From JACCZX01 sp963710675 (GTDB lineage Bacteria > Pseudomonadota > Gammaproteobacteria > Burkholderiales > Burkholderiaceae_F), in contig CAVQBE010000017.1 in the NCBI GenBank assembly GCA_963710675.1, positions 124,001-188,000 of the forward strand: a stretch of DNA of 64,000 nt, written 5' to 3'. This document shows positions 27,344 to 35,349 of the stretch, in pieces. Within the stretch, counting starts at the first letter, position 1; each line of letters starts with the position of its first letter. Position numbers and translations under genes: made by a program. The notes under the pieces are model-generated. The model searched no databases and had not been told where the DNA came from. It worked only from the letters and a program-made list of their open reading frames with translations.

Positions 27344-27523
27344 GCGCCAGCGTTGGGCGGCGCTGCCCTGCCTGGGCGTCGGGCACTAAAGTGCCAACCA
27401 CTGCGGTACTCACAACGCCGGCGCAAAAAAAGGCTAAAGCGTTTTTTTGCTCAACGGCCCCGGCGTTGCTGCGCTCCTCGGGCGACGCCCCGAAGGCAGG
27501 TCAGCGTCGCCCAACGCTTGCGC
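27344..27523 (-). repeat. Palindromic intergenic element, copy A
   Basis: This is an 180 bp imperfect palindrome with terminal inverted repeats GCGCCAGCGTTGGGCGGCGC (27344-27363) and its near-complement ending at 27523. It has the same layout as copies B and C: outer stem, conserved island GTCGCCCGAGGA (minus strand, 27486-27475), inner stem CAACGCCGG/CCGGCGTTG (27413-27421 with 27460-27468), island GAGTACCGCAG (minus strand, 27411-27401) and small hairpin GGCAC/GTGCC (27382-27395). Its centre differs from the others: GCAAAAAAA pairs with TTTTTTTGC. No open reading frame or transposase is present. Confidence 0.85.
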
Positions 27524-27591
27524 GTCAGACAGTCCCACTTGGTGGGGAAAGAGAAAATATCTCGGCTCGGGAACGACGTCGCGACGGCAGT

Positions 27592-27761
27592 GGCTGGCGC
27601 AGCGGCGCCTTTGAGTCGTCGCCCGAGGAACGGAGCGCCAGCGGGGCACTTAAGGGCCTGGCTGTCTGAGCGCAGCGAGTTAAAGGCCCGCCGCTGGCGT
27701 GAGTACCGCAGTGGTTGCCACTTCAGTGGCCGACGACGTAGGCGGCGCCGCTGCGTCAGCC
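27592..27761 (+). repeat. Palindromic intergenic element, copy B
   Basis: This is a 170 bp element in inverted orientation to copy A, 68 bp away. Terminal repeats are GGCTGGCGCAGCGGCGCC (27592-27609) and a 17/18 match at 27744-27761. Islands GTCGCCCGAGGA (27618-27629) and GAGTACCGCAG (27701-27711) are identical to copy C. The inner stem is CGCCAGCGG/CCGCTGGCG. The small hairpin is GCCAC-TTCA-GTGGC (27717-27730), with both sides changed relative to A and C so pairing is kept. Confidence 0.85.
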
Positions 27762-27821
27762 TCTGCTGCTAACTTAGAACGCATACTTTTGTTTTGACGC
27801 GAGAAAGCGCAAATACGTATC

Positions 27822-28496
27822 TCACCCAACGCGGGGGTTCGGCGCTGCTTGCTCGCTCGGCTTCGTCTCATAGGTCCAGCGATTTTTCCAGGCTGCGAGG
27901 ATCGAATCTGGATACCCTGCACGCCCCCGGCTGCCGTTGTAGCGGCCAAGCGCCATGAACAAATCTCCCCGCTCGATGTCGAGGTAGTGACGCAGGATGA
28001 CCGTTCCATATCGCAGGTTAGTGGCCATCGAAAACAGGTGGCGCGATTCGCCATCACCGATCACCCGCGTCCAGAATGGCATCACCTGCATCAACCCGCG
28101 CGCTCCCGCAATCGAAATCGCGTACTTGCGAAAATTGCTTTCGATCTGGATTAGAGCAAGTACCAGTTGCCGATCCAAGCCGGCGCGTATCGCCTCGTAG
28201 TCAAGCGTTTTCAGAAATTCGACGCGGGCAGCGTAGTCGCCCACCTTGCTCCCAAGCCGCTCCGACATCTCGCCCACCCACGCCAGATAGGCAATTCGCT
28301 CTTCGATCTTGTCAAAGCGACGTGCAGGGGGTCTTGCATCCGCAATCTGCGCCGCAAGTGCGACACGTACCGCATCGGCCATCGGCTCGTACTGTTGCGC
28401 TCCTGCGCGCGCCGTGGACGGCGATAGAAGCGGCGCACCAAGGGCCGCTGCACCTGCCACCACCAGTCGGCGACGCAAAACGTTAGTCGACTGCAT
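27822..28496 (-). CDS. Lytic transglycosylase (SLT domain)
   Basis: The protein has 224 residues. The N-terminus LRRRLVVAGAAALGAPLLS looks like an export signal with paired arginines, possibly Tat, ending near ARA-G. The SLT domain has the catalytic Glu in LALIQIESNFRKYAIS, then AGARGLMQVMPFWTRVIG and LRYGTVILRHYL, then GRYNGSRGRAGYPD. It cleaves the MurNAc-GlcNAc bond in the periplasm, forming anhydro-muropeptides. The start overlaps the proS end by 14 bp, so the two are co-transcribed. It is intact. Confidence 0.9.
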   Translation of the reverse strand: MQSTNVLRRRLVVAGAAALGAPLLSPSTARAGAQQYEPMADAVRVALAAQIADARPPARRFDKIEERIAYLAWVGEMSERLGSKVGDYAARVEFLKTLDYEAIRAGLDRQLVLALIQIESNFRKYAISIAGARGLMQVMPFWTRVIGDGESRHLFSMATNLRYGTVILRHYLDIERGDLFMALGRYNGSRGRAGYPDSILAAWKNRWTYETKPSEQAAPNPRVG

Positions 28497-30225
28497 GAGG
28501 GGTGTCTAATTGCGTTCGCACGAATGCGAATGCTTCGCCAATCGGAATCGGCGTCGTTTGCATCGAGCGACGATTCAAATACTCGACGTTGCCTTCCTTC
28601 AGCCCTCGTTCGCCGATCGTGATCCGGTGCGGAATGCCGATCAGCTCCATCTCGGCAAACATCACACCGGGACGCTCGTCGCGGTCATCGAGCAGCACGT
28701 CGACGCCAGACGATTGCAGTTGCGCATACAGCTGGTCGGCGACTTGCCGAACTTGCTGCGACTTGCCGTAGCCGACCGGGGTCAGCGCCACAGAAAACGG
28801 CGCGATAGCATCAGGCCACACAATGCCCTTGTCATCGTGATTCTGCTCGATCGCCGCCCCGAGCAGACGCGTCACGCCGATTCCATAGCATCCCATCAGC
28901 ATTATTTGCGACTTCCCGCCTTCATCGGTGTACCGAAGATTCATGATCTGCGGATACGGCAATCCCGAAAACACATGTCCAACCTCAATGCCCCGTTGAA
29001 TGGCGAGGACGCCGTTGCCGTCGGGCGACGGATCGCCTGCCACAACACTGCGCACGTCGGCAACGATCGGCTCGGAGAGATCACGTCCCCAGTTGACACC
29101 GGTGTAGTGAAAGTCTTGTTCATTCGCACCGCTGACGAAATCGCTCATGTTGGCGACAGTTCGATCGGCCACGACGGTCACTGGCTTCAATGTCCCGATC
29201 GGTCCGAGGTAACCCGGCTTACATCCGAAGTGTTGCAGGATCTCTGCTTCTGTCGCAAAGCGAAAACCACCGTTTAAGCCCGGCACTTTTCTGACCTTGA
29301 CTTCATTTAGCTCGTGGTCGCCGCGAATCAGCACCAGCCAGATACCCGCGGTTCCGGATTGTGGATCATCAACCGCCAGCACGATGGACTTGACTGTTCG
29401 GGTAAGTGGAATGCCCAGCAACTTCGCTACGTCTTCGCACTTTTCCTTGCCGGGCGTTGGCGTCTTGCGCAGTTCCTCGCTCGGTAGCAAACGTTTGTCC
29501 GTCAGCGGCAGCGCTTCCGCCATCTCGACGTTCGCGGCGTAATCGGAGGTCGGGCAATACGCAATCGCATCTTCGCCGGTATCGGCAATCACCTGGAACT
29601 CGTGGCTGGCGGTGCCACCGATGGTGCCGGTATCCGCCGCTACCGCTCGAAACTTCAGCCCCATCCGCTGAAAAATCCGCACATAGGCGTCATACATTGC
29701 CTGATAACTTCGCCGCGCACCCGCTTCATCGCGATCGAAGGAGTAGGCGTCCTTCATCGTGAACTCGCGTCCACGCATGACGCCGAAACGTGGCCGCCGC
29801 TCGTCGCGAAATTTGGTTTGGATGTGATAAAAATTCACCGGCAGCTGCTTGTAGCTACCGATCACCTCGCGCACGATATCAGCGATCACTTCTTCGCTCG
29901 TCGGCTGCACGATGAAGTCACGCTCGTGCCGATCTTTCAGCCGCAACAGTTCAGGTCCCATTTTCTGCCACCGGCCGGATTCGACCCAGAGCTCCGCCGG
30001 CTGCACGATCGGCATCAACAACTCCACCGCGCCGGCGCGGTTCATCTCTTCGCGAATGATTGCTTCGATCTTTCGAATCGACCGCAGAGCAATCGGCATA
30101 TAGGTGTAGATGCCGGCCGCCAGACGGCTGATCATCCCAGCGCGCAGCATCAGCGAATGGCTGAGCACCTCGGCATCGGCTGGCGCTTCTTTAAGCGTTG
30201 AAATGAAAAACTGGCGCGCGCGCAT
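28483..30225 (-). CDS. proS: Prolyl-tRNA synthetase (bacterial type with editing domain)
   Basis: ProS has 580 residues. The class II core starts MRARQFFISTLKEAPADAEV; motif 2 lies around KFRDERRPRFGVMRGREFTMKDAYSF. The INS editing domain sits between about residues 225 and 400. Motif 3 is GCYGIGVTRLLGAAIEQ. The C-terminal anticodon domain includes LDDRDERPGVMFAEMELIG. It charges tRNA-Pro and edits mischarged Ala. A tRNA-Pro(CGG) gene lies at 35.0 kb. It is divergent from rppH and intact. Confidence 0.96.
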   Translation of the reverse strand: MRARQFFISTLKEAPADAEVLSHSLMLRAGMISRLAAGIYTYMPIALRSIRKIEAIIREEMNRAGAVELLMPIVQPAELWVESGRWQKMGPELLRLKDRHERDFIVQPTSEEVIADIVREVIGSYKQLPVNFYHIQTKFRDERRPRFGVMRGREFTMKDAYSFDRDEAGARRSYQAMYDAYVRIFQRMGLKFRAVAADTGTIGGTASHEFQVIADTGEDAIAYCPTSDYAANVEMAEALPLTDKRLLPSEELRKTPTPGKEKCEDVAKLLGIPLTRTVKSIVLAVDDPQSGTAGIWLVLIRGDHELNEVKVRKVPGLNGGFRFATEAEILQHFGCKPGYLGPIGTLKPVTVVADRTVANMSDFVSGANEQDFHYTGVNWGRDLSEPIVADVRSVVAGDPSPDGNGVLAIQRGIEVGHVFSGLPYPQIMNLRYTDEGGKSQIMLMGCYGIGVTRLLGAAIEQNHDDKGIVWPDAIAPFSVALTPVGYGKSQQVRQVADQLYAQLQSSGVDVLLDDRDERPGVMFAEMELIGIPHRITIGERGLKEGNVEYLNRRSMQTTPIPIGEAFAFVRTQLDTPHAVD

Positions 30226-30262
30226 CGCGTAGCTGCGTAGTGAGATACAGCTTATCTGTCCC

Positions 30263-30268
30263 TATAAT
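30263..30268 (+). promoter_or_regulatory. Likely -10 element of rppH
   Basis: A perfect TATAAT sits 30 bp upstream of the rppH ATG in the 73 bp divergent gap with proS. The -35 at the right distance is poor, so the promoter may be weak or need help. AGAGGTT before the ATG is a good ribosome site. Confidence 0.55.
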
Positions 30269-30298
30269 CGAACAAATAGTAAAGGTTCAGAGGTTGGC

Positions 30299-30883
30299 AT
30301 GCTGGACAAGGACGGGTATCGCCCGAACGTCGGCATCATCCTGCTTAACAGTCGTAACGAGGTGTTCTGGGGTAAGCGCGTCAAACAGCATTCGTGGCAG
30401 TTCCCGCAGGGTGGGATCAAGTACGGCGAGTCGCCCGAGCAAGCGATGTATCGCGAACTCGGCGAAGAAATCGGGTTAGGCGGCGAGCACGTAAAGCTCG
30501 TCGGGCGCACTCGCGAGTGGCTGCGTTACGACGTGCCCGACCAGTGGATACGCCGCGAACTGCGAGGCAACTATCGCGGACAGAAGCAGATCTGGTTTCT
30601 GCTGCGGCTGGTCGCACGCGATTGCGACGTCCGACTGCGAGCGAGCACGCATCCCGAATTTGACGCGTGGCGCTGGCACGACTACTGGGTGCCGCTGGAT
30701 GCAGTGATCGAATTCAAGCGCGAGGTCTATCAGCAGGCCTTGCTCGAGCTATCGCGATTTGTTTTCAAACCGGTGCGGGGGAGCCATGCAAAGCCAGGCC
30801 GCTCGCGTTCGGGCTCCGCAGACGGCGCGTCGACGACATTCGGTAGCGCCGTCTCGGAAGAGAAACCGGGCGAAGCGGCATGA
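30299..30883 (+). CDS. rppH: RNA pyrophosphohydrolase (Nudix)
   Basis: RppH has 194 residues and removes pyrophosphate from 5'-triphosphate RNA ends, starting mRNA decay. The start MLDKDGYRPNVGIILLN and the motif WQFPQGG are typical. The Nudix box spans G38 to L60, with E44, R52, E53, E56, E57 and G59 in place. The C-terminal tail after about residue 155 is Ser/Gly/Lys-rich and variable. It converges with proB, whose stop is adjacent to its own. Confidence 0.95.
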   Translation: MLDKDGYRPNVGIILLNSRNEVFWGKRVKQHSWQFPQGGIKYGESPEQAMYRELGEEIGLGGEHVKLVGRTREWLRYDVPDQWIRRELRGNYRGQKQIWFLLRLVARDCDVRLRASTHPEFDAWRWHDYWVPLDAVIEFKREVYQQALLELSRFVFKPVRGSHAKPGRSRSGSADGASTTFGSAVSEEKPGEAA

Positions 30884-32004
30884 CTAGGTAAGCACCAGGT
30901 TGTCCCGGTGGATCAGCTCGGGCTCTTCAATAAATCCCAGCATAGTTTCGATTTCAGCGGTGGGCTTGCGCGCAATTAGCCGGCTTTGCGTGCTCGAGTA
31001 GTTGACCAGCCCCCGCGCGACTTCCGCGTCCCTGGTGATCCACGCACGCGACCACGTCACCCCGTTGGAATTCTCCGTTGACGCTCATCACTCCGATGGG
31101 CAGCAAGCTCTTCCCTGCGGCGGTCAAAGCACGAGCCGCGCCTTCATCGAGGACTACTTGTCCTTTGCACTGCAGGTGGCTGGCAAGCCATTGCTTGCGC
31201 GCAGTTAAAACGGCGGTGCCGGCCGTCAATTGCGAGCCGATCGCCTCGCCCTGCGCAAGCCGAATCAATACATCCGGTTCGCGGCTCGCGGCAATAATCG
31301 TGTGCGCGCCGCTGCGTGCGGCACGCTTGGCCGCCAGCACCTTGGTCAACATGCCGCCGCGTGCGGTCTCGCTTCCCGCGCCGCCGGCAATCGATTCCAA
31401 CGCGGGATCGCCCGCTGTTGCTTCACGAATAACGGTCGCCGTCGCGTCGCGGCGCGGGTCCGCCGAGTAGAGGCCAGCCTGATCGGTCAGAATAATCAGC
31501 GCGTCGGCCTCAACGAGATTCGCGACCAGTGCACCGAGCGTGTCGTTGTCGCCAAATTTGATTTCGTCGGTTACGACCGTATCGTTTTCATTGATCACCG
31601 GCACGACACCGAGATCAAGCAACGTGAACAACGTCGAGCGTGCATTCAGATAGCGTGCACGATCGGCCAGATCGGTATGCGTCAAAAGTACTTGCGCGGT
31701 CTGCAAGCCCCTCGCGCGAAAGCTCGCTTCATACGCCTGCGCGAGGCCCATCTGCCCGACAGCGGCGGCCGCCTGCAATTCGTGAACTTGATGCGGCCGC
31801 CGCTTCCAGCCGAGCCGTTGCATGCCTTCAGCGATGGCGCCGCTCGACACCAGCAGCACTTGCTTGCCGCTCGCGCGCAGCGTGACGATTTGGCGCGCCC
31901 AGCTATCGATCGCGCCGTGATCAAGTCCCTGGCCCTCTGCAGTGACCGAGCTGCTGCCGATCTTCACAACGACGCGGCGAGCGGCGGCAATCGACCGACG
32001 TCAT
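30884..32004 (-). CDS. proB: Glutamate 5-kinase, frameshifted
   Basis: ProB phosphorylates glutamate in proline synthesis. The amino acid kinase core is one open frame: VVVKIGSSSVT, QVLLVSSGAIAEGMQRLG, VPVINENDTVVTDEIKFGDNDTL and the substrate motif GGMLTKVLAAKRAA. A C-terminal PUA domain follows (KGQVVLDEGAARAL). Near 31025 a shift hides the true ending, which otherwise reads HRDNLVLT to a TAG at 30884-30886. Near 31989 another shift separates MTSV (ATG at 32004) from the AAARRVVVKIG start. Reconstructed length is about 373 residues. It follows obgE, a common pairing. Confidence 0.88.
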
Positions 32005-33087
32005 GCGCCGTCCTTCGCGCTCAGCGTCTTCGCTGAAACGCGCGTCGGCGTCGCCGTCTTCGGTTGCATGCTCGGCGCGATGTGTCGAAAGAAACCGCGC
32101 CACGGCTGACATCAGTTCGCGACACCCTTCGCCGGTCGCAGCAGACACGGAAAAAATCGGCGCCTTGGTTCGCAATCGGCGCCGAAATTCATCCAGCAGC
32201 GTCTTTCGTTCGCCCGGTGGCACCAGATCAATCTTGTTCAGTACGAGCCAGCGCGGTTTGCGATAAAGCTTCTCGTCGTACTTTCGCAACTCCGCTGCAA
32301 TTGCCCGCACGTCTCGCACCGGATCCTCACCTCAGACGGCATGCAGTCGACCAGATGCAGCAACAGATCGGTCCTGGCTCAAATGGCGCAAAAACTGGTG
32401 GCCCAAGCCGGCACCTTCGGCAGCGCCTTCGATCAGTCCGGGCATGTCTGCAATAACAAAACTTTGCTCCGGACCGACGCGGACCACCCCGAGATGCGGG
32501 TGCAAGCGTCGTAAACGGATAGTCGGCTACTTTCGGGCGAGCATTCGACACTGCACGAATGAGCGTCGACTTGCCCGCGTTGGGCAAGCCAAGCAATCCC
32601 ACATCGGCCAGCACGCGCAACTCCATGCTGCAGCTTTCGGCGCTCGCCCGGCTCGCCCTTCGTAAATTGCCGCGGCGTGCGATTGATGCTCGATTTGAAA
32701 TGCAGATTGCCCATACCACCGCGTCCGCCACGCGCCAATAACGCACGCTGTCCGTGAGCAATCATGTCGACCAGCTTTTCGTCGGTTTCAGCATCGTTGA
32801 TAACAGTGCCGACCGGGACGCGAAGCTCGATATCGCGGTCCGCCAGCGCCATAACAATCAGCACCCCGCCCGTTTTCTCCGTTTTTCGCCTGATGTTTTC
32901 GCGCGTATCGGAAGTCGATCAGCGTGTTGATGTTTCGGTCGGCCACAGCCCAAACACTTCCGCCGCGGCCACCGTCGCCGCCATCCGGGCCACCTTTCGG
33001 AATGAACTTTTCACGCCGGAACGACGCGCAGCCGTCCCCGCCGTCGCCGGCTGCGATTTCGATAGCCGCTTCGTCGATGAACTTCAT
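32001..33087 (-). CDS. obgE: GTPase ObgE/CgtA, multiply frameshifted
   Basis: This Obg-family GTPase of 50S assembly and stringent control starts at the ATG at 33087 (MKFIDEAAIEIAAGDGGDGC). The glycine-rich OBG fold is clear: FRREKFIPKGGPDGGDGGRG, then RVPVGTVINDAETDEKL. The GTPase has G1 LLGLPNAGKSTLIRAVSNA, the switch KVADYPFTTL, G4 WLVLNKIDLVPP and G5 SAATGEG. At least six shifts occur (about 32870, 32650, 32510, 32470, 32380, 32330). The 3' end near 32001 is uncertain because no in-frame stop is restored; an ATGA overlap with proB is likely. It is essential in most bacteria, so errors are likelier than decay. Confidence 0.85.
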
Positions 33088-33109
33088 GTGCGTCCAAGTG
33101 CAATCTAGA

Positions 33110-33144
33110 AAACAAAAAAGGCCCGGCCGCGAACGGCAGGGCCT
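33110..33144 (-). terminator. Intrinsic terminator after rpmA
   Basis: On the minus strand AGGCCC (33144-33139) pairs with GGGCCT (33124-33119), with a GC-rich loop that can pair further, followed by TTTTTTG. It ends the rplU-rpmA transcript before obgE. Confidence 0.8.
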
Positions 33145-33167
33145 CTGCTGAAGCAAACGACCGCGCT

Positions 33168-33437
33168 TTATGCCGCCGACGTCTCCGAATGCACACTGAC
33201 TACGCGACGGCTCTTTGCGCCGCGAACATCAAACTGCACCATGCCATCTATCAATGAAAACAACGTATGGTCACGCCCAATGCCAACATTTTTGCCCGGA
33301 TGAAACTGCGTTCCGCGCTGCCGAACAATGATCGCACCCGCCGAAATCGCCTGATTGCCGTAAACCTTGACGCCCAGTCGCTTGGCTTGCGAATCCCGGC
33401 CATTGCGCGACGAACCGCCTGCTTTCTTATGTGCCAT
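33168..33437 (-). CDS. rpmA: 50S ribosomal protein L27
   Basis: L27 has 89 residues: MAHKKAGGSSRNGRDSQAKR, LGVKVYGNQAISAGAIIVRQ and RGTQFHPGKNVGIGRDHTLF are the family blocks. Its N-terminal tail reaches the peptidyl transferase centre. It lies between rplU and the terminator, as in most bacteria. It is intact, in contrast to its two neighbours. Confidence 0.97.
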   Translation of the reverse strand: MAHKKAGGSSRNGRDSQAKRLGVKVYGNQAISAGAIIVRQRGTQFHPGKNVGIGRDHTLFSLIDGMVQFDVRGAKSRRVVSVHSETSAA

Positions 33438-33505
33438 CTATGAGACCCTCAGCTGAAGCCGGTCCGCCGCGCGGGCCGGCAACTAACATTGTCTGTTAAG
33501 CCTGC

Positions 33506-33815
33506 CTATCCAATGCTGTCGATCCGCAACTCGGTGTAGTTCTGCCGATGCCCACCGTGCTTCTGAAAATGCTTGCGGCGCCGCATCTTGAAAATCGTGA
33601 CCTTGTCGTGCCGCCCGTGACGTAAGCACAGTCGCCATCACTGCGGCACCCGCTACAAACGGTGCACCGAAGTTGAGATTGTCTCCGTCGGCTATTGTCA
33701 GCACATCGGTAAGCTTCAATTGCTGACCGATATCGCCTGCGACGGATTCGAGCTTCACGGTGTCGCCGGCGGCGACCCGGTACTGTTTGCCGCCCGACTT
33801 AATAACTGCGTACAT
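33506..33815 (-). CDS. rplU: 50S ribosomal protein L21, frameshifted
   Basis: The start MYAVIKSGGKQYRVAAGDTV is at the ATG at 33815 behind AGGAG. The body continues KLESVAGDIGQQLKLTDVL. A shift near 33620 hides the end, which in other frames reads VTIFKMRRRKHFQK and NYTELRIDSIG to a TAG at 33506-33508. Rebuilt length is about 103 residues, normal for L21. It is the first gene of rplU-rpmA and is divergent from ispB. Confidence 0.93.
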
Positions 33816-33921
33816 CGACAACTCCTAGGCGCTGCCGGCAAGCTGCTCGTACTGCTCCGGCGTGAAAAGCCGAGGATTATCTCACTGTTGGCAAGCAGCG
33901 TCAAACGCCGAACGGGACTTC

Positions 33922-33941
33922 ATTATACGCGCACATATAAT
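33922..33941. promoter_or_regulatory. Divergent promoter region rplU / ispB
   Basis: Two perfect -10 hexamers lie back to back: TATAAT on the minus strand (33927-33922, for rplU) and TATAAT on the plus strand (33936-33941, for ispB). The plus one is only about 7 bp from the ispB ATG at 33948, which would make a very short leader. The -35 elements are weak on both sides. Confidence 0.5.
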
Positions 33942-33947
33942 CGACAA

Positions 33948-35017
33948 ATGACGGATCTGGCCGCACCGCCTACTTTGCCAGCAGCATCCCGCCGCTGTCA
34001 CATCGCCAAGGGACGCTCCGAAAGGGCGCTGATTCCCGATCGCTGCAGATATGATGCGGTCGACTGAACGATCCGGAAGCGGCTGCATTCTGACATTGCA
34101 TTAATCAACACAATTGCCGACTACATCGTCGCCGCCGGAGGCAAACGGTTGCGTCCGGCGGTACTGATGCTGGTGGCACGATCCCTCGGCTATAGCGGGA
34201 AAGACACATCGATTTGGCGGCTGTGATCGAATTTATTCACACTGCCACCCTGTTGCACGACGACGTGGTTGATGAGTCAGATCTGCGGCGCGGTCGCTCG
34301 ACCGCAAACTCCATGTTCGGTAACGCGGCCAGCGTGCTGGTCGGTGACTTTCTGTACTCGCGTGCCTTCCAAATGATGGTTGACAGGCGGGCAATTCCCG
34401 CGTGATGCACATCATGGCAGATGCGACGAATCGCATCGCTGAAGGCGAAGTGCTGCAGCTCTTGAATATTCACGATCCTTCGGTAAATGAAGATCGGTAT
34501 TTCGACGTCGTCGAGCGCAAAACCGCTACACTTTTCAAGCCGGCGCCCGCATCGCTGCAGTGATCGCGGGTGCTGATTCGGTGATTGAGGCGCGGTGCGC
34601 AAGTTATGGCGCCGTCACTCGGCAAGGCATTTCAGATCATTGACGATGTTCTCGATTATTCGGGCGATAGTCGGAGAAATTGGAAAGCGGCTTGGCGATG
34701 ATTTGCGCGAAGGCAAGATGACGCTGCCGTTGATTCATGCACTTCGATCTGCGGCACCTGCTCAGCGTGATGTTGTGACGTCGGCGGTCCGGGACGGCAG
34801 CGGTGATTTTGAAACAGTGGTGCGGATCGTCACGGAGAACGGGTCGCTGGAGTATTCGCGCGCGCTTGGCAGGACAGGAGGCGAGCAATGCTGAGGATGC
34901 GCTGAGAGCACCTGCCGCGAGACGATTTTCAAGACTTCCTTGCTACACTTGATTACGTTTGCAACTGATCGCATCGTTGACCTGCAGGCGATTGCCCAGC
35001 GTGCGAAGTCGATCTAA
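33948..35017 (+). CDS. ispB: Octaprenyl/polyprenyl diphosphate synthase, frameshifted
   Basis: This is the trans-polyprenyl synthase for the ubiquinone side chain. The first Asp-rich motif is TATLLHDDVVDESDLRRGRS and the second is FQIIDDVLDYSGD; GGKRLRPAVLMLVARSLGY and GLGDDLREGKMTLPLIHAL are further family blocks. It starts MTDLAAPPTLPAAS at the ATG at 33948. Shifts occur near 34010, 34200, 34395, 34535, 34600, 34680 and 34890. The true ending ATDRIVDLQAIAQRAKSI runs to a TAA at 35015-35017. About 350 residues are rebuilt. Confidence 0.87.
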
Positions 35018-35027
35018 CGCTTTCCCT

Positions 35028-35104
35028 CGGGGTGTAGCTCAGCCTGGTAGAGTACTGCGTTCGGGACGCAGGAGTCGGAGGTTCAAATCCTCTCACCCCG
35101 ACCA
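35028..35104 (+). tRNA. tRNA-Pro (anticodon CGG)
   Basis: The 77-nt cloverleaf has acceptor CGGGGTG/CACCCCG, a D arm with AGCTCAGCCTGGTAGAG, anticodon stem CTGCG/CGCAG around loop TTCGGGA (anticodon CGG, reading CCG), T arm GGTTCAAATCC, discriminator A and an encoded CCA (35102-35104). It lies 10 bp after ispB. Confidence 0.97.
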
Positions 35105-35349
35105 CTTCCCGATGTCCCAGTAGTTCAGTTACCCCCTCAGTCTTGATGCTCTGGCCATTGCGCGGTCGCAGCCCTAGCTCCGCGCCAATCGTCTTGCCCA
35201 GTTTGCGGTAGTTTAGGTTTACAAATCCAGGGCTTATCGGCGGTATCTTTCGCCTTCTCCAGGGGGGCCGCCGGCTATAACTTGACGGTTCGAACTCCTC
35301 GAACTCCGTATTAAGAACCCGGCCAGACGTTTAAGGATACTAAACCCCG
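35105..35349. other. Gap between tRNA-Pro and pilB
   Basis: These 245 bp have no convincing gene. On the minus strand about 35125-35230 reads without a stop as YRKLGKTIGAELGLRPRNG, which looks protein-like but lacks a start and runs into the antisense of the tRNA. It may be a decayed remnant next to the tRNA 3' end or chance. No sigma-54 -24/-12 motif for pilB was seen. Confidence 0.3.

Noticed and set aside
27344..27761. Insertion sequence at 27.3-27.8 kb
   Set aside because: There is no transposase frame and each unit is under 200 bp; a MITE origin is possible, but conserved loops and compensated stems favour a structured repeat.
27353..27772. Long open frame running through repeat copies A and B
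   Set aside because: It is composed of Arg-rich low-complexity sequence from the palindromes, has no ribosome site and changes with repeat sequence; the region is better explained as repeats.
35028..35104. Antisense peptide GFEPPTPASRTQYST
   Set aside because: It is the well-known artefact of translating the complement of a tRNA gene.
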